Part shown: positions 38,011 to 46,928 of the stretch, one piece after another | Layout of the letters: each line of letters starts with the position of its first letter | Numbering within the stretch: the stretch's first letter is position 1 | From: Micromonospora citrea | GTDB lineage: Bacteria; Actinomycetota; Actinomycetes; Mycobacteriales; Micromonosporaceae | Assembly: GCF_900090315.1 (NCBI RefSeq) | Contig: NZ_FMHZ01000002.1 | Location: forward strand, 3,450,501 to 3,514,500 | Direction of reading: 5' to 3' | Length of the DNA stretch: 64,000 bases | Made by a program: the position numbers and the translations under genes | The notes under the pieces: model-generated | Database searches by the model: none | What the model was told of the DNA's origin: nothing | The model's input: the letters and a program-made list of their open reading frames with translations, nothing else

Positions 38011-39174
38011 TCAGCCGGAGACGCCCAGGATCTGCTGCCCCTTCAGGGACGTCGGCTCCGGCACCTCGCTGATCCTCCGGCCGTCGCCGTCGAGCAGCAC
38101 GAGCACGTTGCGGTCACCGGCGCCGACCCTGGCGACCAGCGTCCCGTCCGTCTGGAAGTACGCCTGGAGCAGCTTCCGGCCGCCGAGTTCCAGGTCGACC
38201 TTCCTACCGGTACGCGTGTCGAGCACCGCGTTGACGTCGAGTTCCCGCGCCACGTCGCCCGACTCCTCGTCCGGCCCTCGCAGGCGCAGCGCGATTCGGG
38301 AGCCGTCCGGCGAGAGGCTCGCGACGTCGAAGCAACTCCTGTCGGCGTTCCCGCCCACGTTCGGAATCGACCGGCTCTTCCGCCCGCGCTGGTCCGTCAG
38401 CACGACCCGCCCCGTCGATCCGTCGGGGAAGGCGAGCACCTTGCCGTCGGCGGACCAGAGCGGGTGGCAGCCCCGCAGGTCACCGATCCGGGTGAACTTC
38501 CCCGTCGACAGCTCGACCACCCCGACCTCGGTGACCACGCTCGGCTCCGCCGAGACGACGCGCGACACGGTGACCCGCCGGGAGTCGGGTGCCCAGGCCG
38601 GCGTCCAGCAGTCCTGCTCGACGAGGTTGCCGCGGTAGACCCGGGCGTCCGTGCCGTCGACGTCGGCGACCCGGAGGTACGAGGAGTCGTCGACCCAGGC
38701 CACCCGCTCGCCGTCGGGCGAGACGACCGCGTTGCCGATCGCCGCGCGTACCGGAACGGAAAGCAGCCGAACGGGCGCGGAACCCGGCCGGAACGACCAG
38801 AGGCGCGCCGGGCCCGCGCCACCGGGCTGTGGGCCGTAGAAGACCCGCCCGATGGTCGCGGTCGGCCCCACCGCACCGGAGCTCACCGCGGCCTCCGGGG
38901 AGGCGGTGGTCGTCGGCGGCGTCACGCCGGGGGTCGGGGTGAGGGTGATCGAAGGGGTGGTGGCCGGCACGGGCGCGGGGCCGTCGTCGCGGGGCATCAG
39001 CGCGAACGCGGTGCCGGTGGCCGCGCCCAGCATCACCACGGCGGCGGCGGAGGTGGCGACGGCGCGCTGGACGCCGAGCCGACGGGAGGTACGCAGGGCC
39101 CGGTCGCGCAGATCGGCCGGGCTGACCTCGTCGGCGAGCGCGGCCAGGTCGAGCCGGAGGCGGTCGTCGTTCAT
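38011..39174 (-). CDS. membrane-anchored TolB/WD40-like propeller protein (cassette 4)
   Basis: 387 residues. Cytosolic N-terminus (1-37), one helix (about 38-59), a Thr/Pro linker (TPSITLTPTPGVTPPTTT, 71-95), then TolB-like blades (AVVSPDGERVAWVDDSSYLR; PAWAPDSRRVTVSRV; PLWSADGKVLAFPDGS; SLSPDGSRIALRL). The ATG at 39174 overlaps the sigma stop (ATGA on the minus strand). Same build as cassette 2 with no catalytic motif; likely extracytoplasmic sensor of the sigma factor, by inference. Confidence 0.82.
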   Translation of the reverse strand: MNDDRLRLDLAALADEVSPADLRDRALRTSRRLGVQRAVATSAAAVVMLGAATGTAFALMPRDDGPAPVPATTPSITLTPTPGVTPPTTTASPEAAVSSGAVGPTATIGRVFYGPQPGGAGPARLWSFRPGSAPVRLLSVPVRAAIGNAVVSPDGERVAWVDDSSYLRVADVDGTDARVYRGNLVEQDCWTPAWAPDSRRVTVSRVVSAEPSVVTEVGVVELSTGKFTRIGDLRGCHPLWSADGKVLAFPDGSTGRVVLTDQRGRKSRSIPNVGGNADRSCFDVASLSPDGSRIALRLRGPDEESGDVARELDVNAVLDTRTGRKVDLELGGRKLLQAYFQTDGTLVARVGAGDRNVLVLLDGDGRRISEVPEPTSLKGQQILGVSG

Positions 39175-39701
39175 CGGGCGCTTCCTTCCAGGGCGTACAG
39201 CTCGGCGAGTTCCGGGGCGACGGTGCGCAGCTTCGCCAGGGCCTTGGAGGTCTGGCTCTTGACGGTGCCGACGGTGACGCCGAGCAGTTCGGCGGCCTCG
39301 GCCTCGGTGCGGTCCTCGAAGAACCGCAGGACCAGCACGGCGCGCTGCTTGGCGGAGAGCCTCTGCAACGCGGCACGCAGGGTGAGCCGGAGCGTGGTCT
39401 GTTGGGCGTGGTCGGGGGCCGAGCCGCCTCCGCGTGGCTCGGGCATGTCGCCCGGCATCGACTCGGCGACCCGACGGCGCCGCCACCAGGAGACCTGGAG
39501 GTGGTACATGGTCCTGCGGGTGTACGCCTCGGCGTTCCCGCTGTGGTGCAGCCGGTTCCACGACCGGTGGGTCCGGGCCAGCGCTGACTGGACGAGATCC
39601 TCGGCGAGGTGCTGGTCGCCGGTGAGCAGGTAGGCCGACCGCAGCAGCGCCGGGGTGCGGGTCCGGACGAACGAGTCGAACTCACTCAGGAGAGGGTCCA
39701 C
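39171..39701 (-). CDS. SigE-family ECF sigma factor (cassette 4)
   Basis: 176 residues. Sigma2 with LLTGDQHLAEDLVQSALART (about 25-44), the VSWWRRRRV joint and sigma4 RTEAEAAELLGVTVGTVKSQ (about 130-149). It shares SWWRRRR, QRAVLVLR and VTVGTVKSQ with the cassette 2 sigma factor. GTG start with AAGGAT ten bases upstream. It is divergent from proS. An AACC-N17-CGTCT promoter lies 49-74 nt upstream of the GTG. Confidence 0.92.
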   Translation of the reverse strand: MDPLLSEFDSFVRTRTPALLRSAYLLTGDQHLAEDLVQSALARTHRSWNRLHHSGNAEAYTRRTMYHLQVSWWRRRRVAESMPGDMPEPRGGGSAPDHAQQTTLRLTLRAALQRLSAKQRAVLVLRFFEDRTEAEAAELLGVTVGTVKSQTSKALAKLRTVAPELAELYALEGSAR

Positions 39702-39749
39702 ACGAGCCGATCCTTGGGGTCAGGTGGTGCATCGTCGTGACGCCTCCCC

Positions 39750-39775
39750 AGACGTCACCCCGATCCGGCGTGGTT
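39750..39775 (-). promoter_or_regulatory. ECF-type promoter before the cassette 4 sigma gene
   Basis: On the minus strand AACC (39775-39772), 17 bp, CGTCT (39754-39750): the same boxes and spacing as before the cassette 2 sigma gene. Confidence 0.6.
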
Positions 39776-39853
39776 GCCGTCGGCGGCGGGAAATTTCCTC
39801 CGGGGTGACAAATCGGATCGCCCGCCCGGCAGCCCCGGTCGTACGCTGCGCCA

Positions 39854-41623
39854 ATGCTGCTGCGCATGTCGACCCTGCTGCTCCGGACCCTGCGCGAGGA
39901 CCCGGCGGACGCGGAGGTGCCGAGCCACCGGCTCCTGCTGCGCGCCGGCTACGTCCGCCGCGCGGCACCGGGCGGCTACACCTGGCTGCCGCTGGGCAAG
40001 CTGGTGCTGGACCGGGTCGCCGAGGTGATCCGGCAGGAGATGACGGCGATCGGCGACCAGGAGGTGCACTTCCCGGCGCTGCTGCCGGCGGAGCCCTACC
40101 GGGCCAGCGGCCGGTGGACGGAGTACGGCGACGACATCTTCACCCTCGCCGACCGCAGGGGAGCCGAGCACCTGCTCGCGCCCACCCACGAGGAGCTGGC
40201 CGCGCTGCTGGTGAAGGACCTGTTCACCTCGTACCGGGACTTCCCGGTGACGCTCTTCCAGATCCAGACCAAGTTCCGCGACGAGGCCCGGCCCCGGGCC
40301 GGCGTGCTGCGCGGACGTGAGTTCCTGATGAAGGACGCGTACTCGTTCGACCTCGACGAGGCGGGCCTTCAGGCGGCGTACGACCGGCACCGGGCCGCGT
40401 ACCGGCGGATCTTCGACCGGCTCGGGCTGGAGCACACGATCGTGCACGCGATGTCGGGCGCGATGGGTGGTTCGGTGTCCGAGGAGTTCCTGGCGGCGAC
40501 GCCGGTCGGCGAGGACACCTTCGTCGGCTGCACGGCCTGCGACTACGCCGCCAACACGGAGGCGGTGACCACCCCCGCCCCGCCGGCCGGCGACCCGGAC
40601 GCGCAGCCGCCGGCCCAGGTGCACGACACCCCCGAGACCCCGACCATCGCCAGCCTGGTCGAGCTGGCCAACGCCCGCCGGCTGGGCGGCCGGGACGACT
40701 GGACCGCCGCCGACACCCTGAAGAACGTGGTGCTCCGCCTGCGCCGGCCCGGCGCGGAGGAGACCGAGCTGCTGGTGGTGGGGCTGCCCGGCGACCGCGA
40801 GGTGGACCTGAAGCGGCTCGGGGCGGCGGTCGCGCCGGCCACCGTGGACGTCTTCGACGGCTGGGACGCCCACCCCGAGCTGGTCCGGGGCTACATCGGC
40901 CCGCAGGTGCTGGCGAAGCTCGGCATCCGCTACCTGGTGGACCCGCGGGTGGTGCCGGGCAGCGCCTGGCTGACCGGCGCGAACGAGCCGGGCCGGCACG
41001 CCACGGGGGTGGTCTGCGGGCGGGACTTCGTGCCGGACGGCACGGTCGAGGCCGCCGAGGTGCGCCCCGGCGACCCCTGCCCGGCCTGCGGCACCGGCGA
41101 GCTGACCATGCGGCGGGGCATCGAGATCGGGCACATCTTCCAGCTCGGCCGCCGCTTCACCGACGTCTTCGCCGTCGACGTGCTCGGCCCGGCCGGCAAG
41201 CCGGTCCGGCTGACCATGGGCTGCTACGGCATCGGGGTTTCCCGGGCCGTGGCGGCAATCGCCGAGCAGCACCACGACGAGCGGGGACTGGTGTGGCCGG
41301 CGGCGGTCGCGCCGTGCGACGTACACCTGGTGGCCGCCGGGAAGGGGCCGCAGCTGGAGGCGGCGCTGGAGCTCGGCGGGCGGCTCTCCGCCGCCGGGCT
41401 GCGGGTGCTGGTCGACGACCGGACGCACGTGTCGGCGGGGGTGAAGTTCACCGACGCCGAGCTGGTCGGCGTCCCGCGCGCCGTCGTGGTCGGTCGCCGC
41501 CTCGCCGAGGGGTACGTCGAGGTGCGCGACCGCGCCACCGACGAGCGCGTCGAACTGCCGGTCGACGGGCTGGCCGAACGGCTCGTCGCGGAGGTGCGCC
41601 GGGAGCGCGGCGACATGGTGTAG
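39854..41623 (+). CDS. proS: prolyl-tRNA synthetase, bacterial type
   Basis: 589 residues. Class II synthetase: motif 2 [20 protein letters not shown] (139-158) leading to MKDAYSF, motif 3 GCYGIGVSR, and the bacterial-type insertion (editing) domain between about 225 and 390, then an anticodon-binding C-terminus. It charges tRNA-Pro and can clear Ala-tRNA-Pro. ATG 39854 is six bases after TACGCT (39842-39847), implying a leaderless mRNA; ATG 39866 is a possible alternative. The adjacent ybaK-type gene (43351) probably supplies Cys-tRNA-Pro editing. Confidence 0.96.
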   Translation: MLLRMSTLLLRTLREDPADAEVPSHRLLLRAGYVRRAAPGGYTWLPLGKLVLDRVAEVIRQEMTAIGDQEVHFPALLPAEPYRASGRWTEYGDDIFTLADRRGAEHLLAPTHEELAALLVKDLFTSYRDFPVTLFQIQTKFRDEARPRAGVLRGREFLMKDAYSFDLDEAGLQAAYDRHRAAYRRIFDRLGLEHTIVHAMSGAMGGSVSEEFLAATPVGEDTFVGCTACDYAANTEAVTTPAPPAGDPDAQPPAQVHDTPETPTIASLVELANARRLGGRDDWTAADTLKNVVLRLRRPGAEETELLVVGLPGDREVDLKRLGAAVAPATVDVFDGWDAHPELVRGYIGPQVLAKLGIRYLVDPRVVPGSAWLTGANEPGRHATGVVCGRDFVPDGTVEAAEVRPGDPCPACGTGELTMRRGIEIGHIFQLGRRFTDVFAVDVLGPAGKPVRLTMGCYGIGVSRAVAAIAEQHHDERGLVWPAAVAPCDVHLVAAGKGPQLEAALELGGRLSAAGLRVLVDDRTHVSAGVKFTDAELVGVPRAVVVGRRLAEGYVEVRDRATDERVELPVDGLAERLVAEVRRERGDMV

Positions 41624-41680
41624 CGGACGCGCCACGGGGTACCGCACTCCGATCGGCCGGATGTTCCTCTGGAGGCTCTC

Positions 41681-42106
41681 ATGACCGGTTACCGGGTCAG
41701 CGACGTGATGACGAGGCAGGTCATCTACCTGCCCGCCGAGACCACCCTGGACGAGGCGGCCCGGGTGATGAAGGAGGCGGACATCGGCGACGTGGTGGTC
41801 ACCGACGGCGCCACCCTCGCCGGCATGCTCACCGACCGGGACATCGTGGTGCGCGCGGTGGCCGAACGCAGCGATCCGGCCAGCACCACGATCGGCTCGA
41901 TCATCACCCGCGAGGTGGTGATGATCGAGCAGCACTCGACCGCCGCCGAGGCGGCGGCCCTCATGCGGGAGCGGGGCATCCGGCGGGTGCTGGTCTGCGA
42001 CGCCGAACGCAAGCTGGTCGGCATCGTCTCCCTCGGCGACCTCGCGATGCAGCTCGACCCCAACTCGGCGCTGAGCGAGATCAGCGAGCAGGCGCCGACC
42101 GTCTGA
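41681..42106 (+). CDS. CBS domain pair protein
   Basis: 141 residues made only of two CBS motifs: DVMTRQVIYLPAETTLDEAA and, after the linker, IITREVVMIEQHSTAAEAA, ending IVSLGDLAMQL. Such small proteins bind adenine nucleotides and regulate partners. ATG preceded by GGAGGC. It is a paralogue of the CBS protein at 52714-53139 (same length). Located between proS and sufE with no clear operon link. Confidence 0.92.
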   Translation: MTGYRVSDVMTRQVIYLPAETTLDEAARVMKEADIGDVVVTDGATLAGMLTDRDIVVRAVAERSDPASTTIGSIITREVVMIEQHSTAAEAAALMRERGIRRVLVCDAERKLVGIVSLGDLAMQLDPNSALSEISEQAPTV

Positions 42107-42160
42107 TTCCGGTGCGGCGGCGCGGCAGGCCCGGCTCGCGACGGCGGTAGCCTCGGAGGC

Positions 42161-42589
42161 ATGTCTTCCATGCCGGCCAGGCTGTCCGAGATCGTCGACG
42201 AGTTCGCCGCCGCGCCCCGCGACGTCGTGCTGGAGATGCTGCTGGAGTATTCCGACGTCGTCCCGCCGCTGCCCGCCGGTTCCGCCGACCGGGAGGGCAT
42301 GGAGCAGGTGCCGGAGTGCCAGACGGCGTTCTTCCTGCGCGCCCGGGTGACGCCGGAGAAGACGGTGGAGACGCTCTTCGACTGCCCGCCGGAGGCGCCG
42401 ACCACGCGCGCGTTCGCCGGCATCCTCGCCGATGGGCTGGCCGGCGCGAGCCCGGACGAGGTGCTCGCCGTCCCCGACGACCTCTACCAGCGGATGGGGC
42501 TGGCGCAGGCGATCAGCCCGCTGCGGGTGCGCGGCGGCACGGCCATCCTCGCCCGGCTCAAGCGCCAGGTCAGGGAACAGATCGGCTGA
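42161..42589 (+). CDS. sufE: SufE family sulfur-acceptor protein
   Basis: 142 residues with the SufE fold: LSEIVDEFAAAPRDVVLEML at the start, then VPECQTAFFLRARV with the acceptor cysteine (Cys52), followed by a second half with FAGILADGLAG and RGGTAILARLKRQV at the end. It accepts persulfide sulfur from a cysteine desulfurase or a sulfurtransferase and passes it to Fe-S assembly. Start ATG 42161, seven bases after TAGCCT. The sulfurtransferase it is often paired with lies at 33711-34613. Confidence 0.9.
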   Translation: MSSMPARLSEIVDEFAAAPRDVVLEMLLEYSDVVPPLPAGSADREGMEQVPECQTAFFLRARVTPEKTVETLFDCPPEAPTTRAFAGILADGLAGASPDEVLAVPDDLYQRMGLAQAISPLRVRGGTAILARLKRQVREQIG

Positions 42590-42609
42590 TCCGGGGGTTG
42601 TCACCCGCC

Positions 42610-43242
42610 ATGGAGATCGAGATCTACGCCGACGTCGCCTGCCCCTGGTGCTACATCGGCAAGCGCCGGCTGGAGCAGGCCCTGGAGTCGTACGACGGCG
42701 AGGTGACCGTCCGCTACCGGCCTTACCAGCTCGACCCGTCGCCGGTGCCCGAGCCGCGCCCGCTGGTCGAGGCGATCGCCGCCAGGTTCGGCGGGAAGGA
42801 CCGCGCCCGGCAGATGTTCGGGCACGTCACCGAGGTGGCCGCCGGCGTCGGGCTGAAGCTCGACTTCGACCGGGCGGTCGCCGCCAACACCTTCGACGCG
42901 CACCGGCTGGTGGCCTGGGCCACCGAGCGGGGGCGCGCCTCCGAGACGGTCGACGCGCTCTACCGTGCCCACTTCACCGACGGGGTGGACGTCGGCTCCC
43001 GGGACGCGCTCGCCGCACTGGCGGGCGAGGTCGGCCTCGACGAGGCGGAGGCCCGCCGCTTCCTCGACTCCGACGAGCGGGTGGCGGAGGTCTCCGCCGA
43101 GCTGGCCGCCGCGCGCCAGATCGGCGTGACCAGCGTGCCGACGTTCGTGCTCGCCGGGAAGTACGCGGTCACCGGCGCCCAGGAACCGGAGACGCTGCTC
43201 GCCGCGCTGGCCGAGGTGGAGCGCCGCGAGGCCGCCGACTGA
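42610..43242 (+). CDS. DsbA family oxidoreductase (FrnE-like)
   Basis: 210 residues, thioredoxin fold with an all-helical insertion. Active site CPWC (11-14) near the N-terminus and the cis-Pro loop TSVPTFVL (about 177-184). No signal peptide, so it acts in the cytosol, like FrnE/2-hydroxychromene-type disulfide isomerases. ATG 42610 is chosen since MEIEIYADVACPWC is the canonical start. It lies 20 bp after sufE and may be co-transcribed. Confidence 0.92.
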   Translation: MEIEIYADVACPWCYIGKRRLEQALESYDGEVTVRYRPYQLDPSPVPEPRPLVEAIAARFGGKDRARQMFGHVTEVAAGVGLKLDFDRAVAANTFDAHRLVAWATERGRASETVDALYRAHFTDGVDVGSRDALAALAGEVGLDEAEARRFLDSDERVAEVSAELAAARQIGVTSVPTFVLAGKYAVTGAQEPETLLAALAEVERREAAD

Positions 43243-43314
43243 CCCGCCGACGTGCCGGCGCGACTGGGCTGCGGCCGGCCCCGACGGCACTCGCGGTTCG
43301 CGGGCGGCCGGCAA

Positions 43315-43330
43315 TGTTTCACGTGCAACG
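43315..43330. other. parS-like ParB binding site (imperfect)
   Basis: TGTTTCACGTGCAACG matches the parS consensus TGTTTCACGTGAAACA at 14 of 16 positions; the left half is perfect. It lies in the gap between two convergent genes, where it would not disturb coding. The remaining gap shows nothing else. Confidence 0.45.
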
Positions 43331-43350
43331 GTATCGACGCCGATCAGCGG

Positions 43351-43899
43351 CTAGGCGGGTCGGGCCAGGTCCTCCACCACGCGGGCACCGGGCAACGCGC
43401 CGAGCGCGGGCCCGGGCAGCGCGATCTTGCTGTGCCGTACGCCGGAACCGATGATCACGTGCGGGGTGGCGATCACCCGGGAGTCGACCAGGATCGGCCA
43501 CTGCTCCGGCAGGCCGATCGGGGTGATCCCGCCGTACTCCATGCCGGTCAGCTCCACCGCGTCGGCCATCGGCGCGAAGCTCGCCTTACGGACGTCGAGC
43601 GCCCGACGGGCCACCCCGTTGACGTCGACCCGGGTGGTGGCGAGCACGACGCAGGCCGCGTAGCGGACCGTCCCCTCGCGCTTGCCGGCCACCACCACGC
43701 AGTTGGCCGACACGTCCAGCCCCACCTCGTACGCCGCGCAGAAGGCGGCGGTGTCGGCGAGCTCGGCGTCGATCGGCGCCACCAGCACGTCGTCGGCGTC
43801 CACCGGAGCGTCGGCGGGCCACTGCCCGAGGGCGGCGGCGACCGGCGGGGCGAGCAGGTCGAGCCGGGCGCGGGCGGGTTCGGTCTTCAGCGTCCCCAT
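43351..43899 (-). CDS. ybaK: YbaK/aminoacyl-tRNA deacylase
   Basis: 182 residues of the YbaK/ProX editing fold: VDADDVLVAPIDAELADTAA, CVVVAGKREGTVRYAACVVL, RKASFAPMADAVELTGMEYGG and GVRHSKIAL. These enzymes hydrolyse mischarged Cys-tRNA-Pro or Ala-tRNA-Pro in trans. The GTG one codon upstream is an alternative; ATG 43899 is used. Its proximity to proS fits the function. Confidence 0.88.
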   Translation of the reverse strand: MGTLKTEPARARLDLLAPPVAAALGQWPADAPVDADDVLVAPIDAELADTAAFCAAYEVGLDVSANCVVVAGKREGTVRYAACVVLATTRVDVNGVARRALDVRKASFAPMADAVELTGMEYGGITPIGLPEQWPILVDSRVIATPHVIIGSGVRHSKIALPGPALGALPGARVVEDLARPA

Positions 43900-44150
43900 C
43901 ACGCTGCGATCCTCGCACCAAGCGGCTCGCCCCGCCCACCGGAGCCCTCACCCCCGGGTCCGGGCCACCTGCCCGGCCCGATCCGTCGCAGGAGCCTGCG
44001 ACGCCACCGGCCGCGCCGCCCCGGCCCAATGCGTCGGCAGGAGTCCGCGCCGGAGACCGGTCACGCCGCCGGCCCGCTGCGTCGACAGAGCCCGCCGGTC
44101 ACGTCGGCCCCGGAGCCGCGTCGGAGGCCCGTCACGTCGGCCCCCGGTAG

Positions 44151-44186
44151 CCCGCCCGTCCGGCGACCGGTCACCGGACGGGCGGG
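44151..44186 (-). terminator. terminator of the small membrane-protein gene
   Basis: 13-bp perfect stem CCCGCCCGTCCGG / CCGGACGGGCGGG with a 10-base loop, just past the stop. The rest of 43903-44150 shows loosely repeated TGCGTCG...GCCGG segments and no gene. Confidence 0.85.
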
Positions 44187-44192
44187 CACGGG

Positions 44193-44387
44193 TCAGCTGC
44201 CGGTGAGGAAGCCGTTCTCGCGAAGCAGGGTGCGGTCCCGCGCGGCGGCCAACTCCTCCGCCCGCTGGGCCTGGACCCGACGCACCTCCATCTCCTCCAG
44301 GGCGTGACGGATGGCGAGGCGCACGACGCCGTAGAGGAAGACGAAGCCGGCGACGTACAGGATGACGGTGGCGACCATGGCGAACAT
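44193..44387 (-). CDS. 64-residue membrane protein
   Basis: One hydrophobic helix (about 5-27, VATVILYVAGFVFLYGVVRL) followed by a charged amphipathic helix that may be a coiled coil (HALEEMEVRRVQAQRAEELA). No family name known. The frame is open far upstream but the ATG at 44387 starts right at the membrane helix and a strong terminator follows, supporting a real short gene. It is downstream of the SDR gene by 37 bp, possibly in one operon. Confidence 0.65.
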   Translation of the reverse strand: MFAMVATVILYVAGFVFLYGVVRLAIRHALEEMEVRRVQAQRAEELAAARDRTLLRENGFLTGS

Positions 44388-44424
44388 GGCGTCACGGTAT
44401 GCCGGACGTGAACGCGCAGGTCGT

Positions 44425-45210
44425 TCATCTTGCGCCGGTTCCCCCGTACGTGTCGGCGAGGTGGTCGGCCCAGGTCCGGGCGCCCGTGGGCGTCGCCTCG
44501 GTGACCAGTCCGCCCGACCGCAGGGCGCGGCCGGTCTTCCCGGGGATCCGCACCGGGAGCAGCGGGCGGCGGGACCGTCGGGCGGCGTTCCAGGCCCGGA
44601 CGGCCGCGTCGAAGCGGAGCACCTCCGGGCCGCCGTACTCCTCGATGCCGTGCAGCGGACCGGCGGCGAGCCGCCGGACCAGCCGGTCCGCGACCTCGGC
44701 GGGGTCGACCGGCTGGGCGAGCACCGCCGGGTCGCCGAGCACCGGGCCGAGCCGGCTCGCGCCGCGCAGCATGTCGTCGAGGAACTCCGGGAACTGGGTC
44801 GCCCGCAGCACGGTCCACGGCACCGGCCCGGCCGCCACGACCTGCTCGGCGGCGAGCTTGTGCCGGTAGTAGGGGATCGGCACCCGGTCCACCCCGACGA
44901 TCGAGACGTAGACCAGGTGCCGTACGCCCACCTGCCCGGCGGCGACGACCAGCCGGCGGGTGCCGAGCACGTCAACGGCGTGGGTCCGCCGCCCCCGGTT
45001 CGGGGACGAGGCCAGGTGCAGGACGGCGTCCACGCCGGCCACCGCCTCGGTGAGCCCTTCCCCGGTGGCCAGGTCGACCACCACCCACTCCTCGGACGCC
45101 CCGGTACGCGCCCGCCGGCTCGTCGCCCGCACGGCCCAGCCCTCGTCGCGCAGCCGGGGCAGCACCACCCGTCCGAGCCGACCGCCCGCCCCGGTGACCA
45201 GCACCCGCAT
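44425..45210 (-). CDS. NAD(P)-binding SDR (NmrA/atypical type)
   Basis: 261 residues. Rossmann start MRVLVTGAGGRLGRVVLPRL (GxxGxxG), DAVLHLASSPN, VSIVGVDRVPIPYYRHKLAAE with a YxxxK-like centre (Tyr, Lys) and TVLRATQFPEF, typical of NmrA-like atypical SDRs that act as redox sensors or epimerase/quinone reductases. ATG 45210 with GGGAGGAAACC upstream. The substrate is unknown. Confidence 0.88.
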   Translation of the reverse strand: MRVLVTGAGGRLGRVVLPRLRDEGWAVRATSRRARTGASEEWVVVDLATGEGLTEAVAGVDAVLHLASSPNRGRRTHAVDVLGTRRLVVAAGQVGVRHLVYVSIVGVDRVPIPYYRHKLAAEQVVAAGPVPWTVLRATQFPEFLDDMLRGASRLGPVLGDPAVLAQPVDPAEVADRLVRRLAAGPLHGIEEYGGPEVLRFDAAVRAWNAARRSRRPLLPVRIPGKTGRALRSGGLVTEATPTGARTWADHLADTYGGTGAR

Positions 45211-45284
45211 GGTTTCCTCCCTCTCCGAGTTCCGCACCCCGCCGCGTGCCGAGCCCTCGCCCACCTCGCGACCGGCGATCCGCG

Positions 45285-45344
45285 CCCCAGCTGCGACCCG
45301 GCGACCATCACCACGGCCATCGGCAGGATCGTCAGGAAGTTCAT
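45285..45344 (-). pseudogene. N-terminal remnant of a GAP/Sap-type membrane protein
   Basis: From the ATG at 45344 the 20 codons to 45285 read MNFLTILPMAVVMVAGSQLG, which I recognise as the conserved N-terminus of GAP family (sulfolipid-addressing protein-like) membrane proteins. After that the frame is Arg/Gly-rich junk without membrane helices. This suggests a gene cut off after its first helix. The rest of the 45211-45530 gap shows no gene. Confidence 0.45.
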
Positions 45345-45530
45345 CGCCCGCCCATCCTCCCGGCCCGGCCCTGCGGCCCGGATCGGTTCGCCGCATCCCC
45401 GCACGACGTCCCGCGCGGAAGCAGCCCGGCAGGATGGTCCGCCGACCTGCCTGGACGGTTCCCCGGCCGACCCGCACAGGGCCCGCCGGCCGGCCCGGCC
45501 GCGGAGCCGACCTGCCGCCCCGGAGCGGAG

Positions 45531-46928
45531 TCAGTCGGCCGGGCGGACGGCGGACGGGCCGGGCACCACCCGGCCGGCGATCAGGACGCCCAGCACGGCC
45601 AGTCCGGCGGCCACCGCCAGCGTGCCGGCGTAGCTGCCCGGCCCCGGGACCGCGCCGGCGGCCAGCACCGCGCCGGTGAGCGCCAGCACGGTCGCCGCGA
45701 AGAGCGAGTCGCCGAGTTGCAGGGAGGAGCTGTTGCGGCCCTGCTCACCCGGGGCGGACAACTCCAGCGTGAGCACCGACAGTGACGGGTAGAGCAGCCC
45801 CATCCCAAGCCCCGCGCCGGCCCAGCCGAGCACCCCGACCCACACCGGAACCGCGGGCGCGACAGCGAGCGTCACCACGGCGGTACCGACCGCGATGCAG
45901 GTGAGCCCGGCTCTCGGCAGGGTGGCCCGGGATCGCGGCGCGGGCATCCGGCCCTGCGCCCAGGAGCCCAGCGACCAGGCGAGGGCGCCGGTGGTGAGGA
46001 CGAGCCCCGCCGCCGTCGGCGACAGCCCGCGCTCCCGGGAGAGCATCAGCGGGATCACCACCTCGGCGCCGACGAACGCCGCCGAGGCGAGACCGCGCAG
46101 CCCGATCACCGTCGGCAGCCCCCGGCCGGCGCGCAGGAACCCGGCCGGCAGCAGCCTCGGCGCGCAGACCAGCAGCCCGACCAGCGCCAGGGCGACCAGC
46201 CCGACGGCGGTGGCGCCGCGCTGCTGACCCCCGATGTGCAACAGTGCGGCGCTCACCGCCGCCCCGCAGGCCCAGCCGATCCGGGCGGCCGCGCCGGCCG
46301 GCAGGCCCGCCGTCGTGCCCGTGCCGATCGCGCGCAGCCCGGGGTGGATCAGCAGCACCGCCGGCACGGCCACCACCGGCACCGCCAGGAAGACCCACCG
46401 CCAGCCGAGGTGCTCCACGATCAGTCCGGCCAGCGCCGGCCCGACCAGCGAGGGCACGACCCACGCGGCGGCGAACGCCGCGAAGATCCGCCGGTGCAGC
46501 GCCTCCGGGTACGCCTGCCCGACGATGACGTAGAGCGCCACCGAGAGCAGGCCGGAACCGAACCCCTGCACGATCCGGCCGACCACCAGGGCGTTCATGG
46601 CCGTGGCGCCGCCGGCGACGAGGAGCCCCACCACGAACCACACGAGTCCGTGCCACATCGGCGCCCGGGGGCCCCGCGTGTCGCACCAGATGCCGGAGAC
46701 GACCATCGCCAGCACGCCGGCCGCGAACGGGCCCCCGAAGGCGATCCCGTAGAGGGCCAGCCCGTCGAGGCTGCGGGCGACGGTCGGCATCGCCGTGCCC
46801 ACCGCCAGCGCCTCGAACGCCAGCAGCGAGACCAGGGCGACGCTGCCGACCGTCATCGCGCGCAGCCGTGGCGCGAAGAGCCCCGCCGTGGGCGGAACCG
46901 GGCCGGCGGGCGCCGCCGTGGCGGTCAC
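45531..46928 (-). CDS. MFS transporter
   Basis: 465 residues with about 12-14 hydrophobic segments. First helix SVALVSLLAFEALAVGTAMP, then the loop SGIWCDTRGPRAPMW, RIVQGFGSGLLSVALYVIVG (motif C-like) and GLRAIGTGTT in the central loop. It is probably a drug-type proton antiporter. The GTG at 46928 overlaps the stop of a 33-codon ORF (GTGA), which favours this start; ATG 46856 is an alternative. Preceded by a MerR-type promoter. Confidence 0.85.
   Translation of the reverse strand: MTATAAPAGPVPPTAGLFAPRLRAMTVGSVALVSLLAFEALAVGTAMPTVARSLDGLALYGIAFGGPFAAGVLAMVVSGIWCDTRGPRAPMWHGLVWFVVGLLVAGGATAMNALVVGRIVQGFGSGLLSVALYVIVGQAYPEALHRRIFAAFAAAWVVPSLVGPALAGLIVEHLGWRWVFLAVPVVAVPAVLLIHPGLRAIGTGTTAGLPAGAAARIGWACGAAVSAALLHIGGQQRGATAVGLVALALVGLLVCAPRLLPAGFLRAGRGLPTVIGLRGLASAAFVGAEVVIPLMLSRERGLSPTAAGLVLTTGALAWSLGSWAQGRMPAPRSRATLPRAGLTCIAVGTAVVTLAVAPAVPVWVGVLGWAGAGLGMGLLYPSLSVLTLELSAPGEQGRNSSSLQLGDSLFAATVLALTGAVLAAGAVPGPGSYAGTLAVAAGLAVLGVLIAGRVVPGPSAVRPAD

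Noticed and set aside
39702..39853. A T-box or riboswitch before proS
   Set aside because: The -10 box lies 6 nt before the ATG, leaving no leader RNA.
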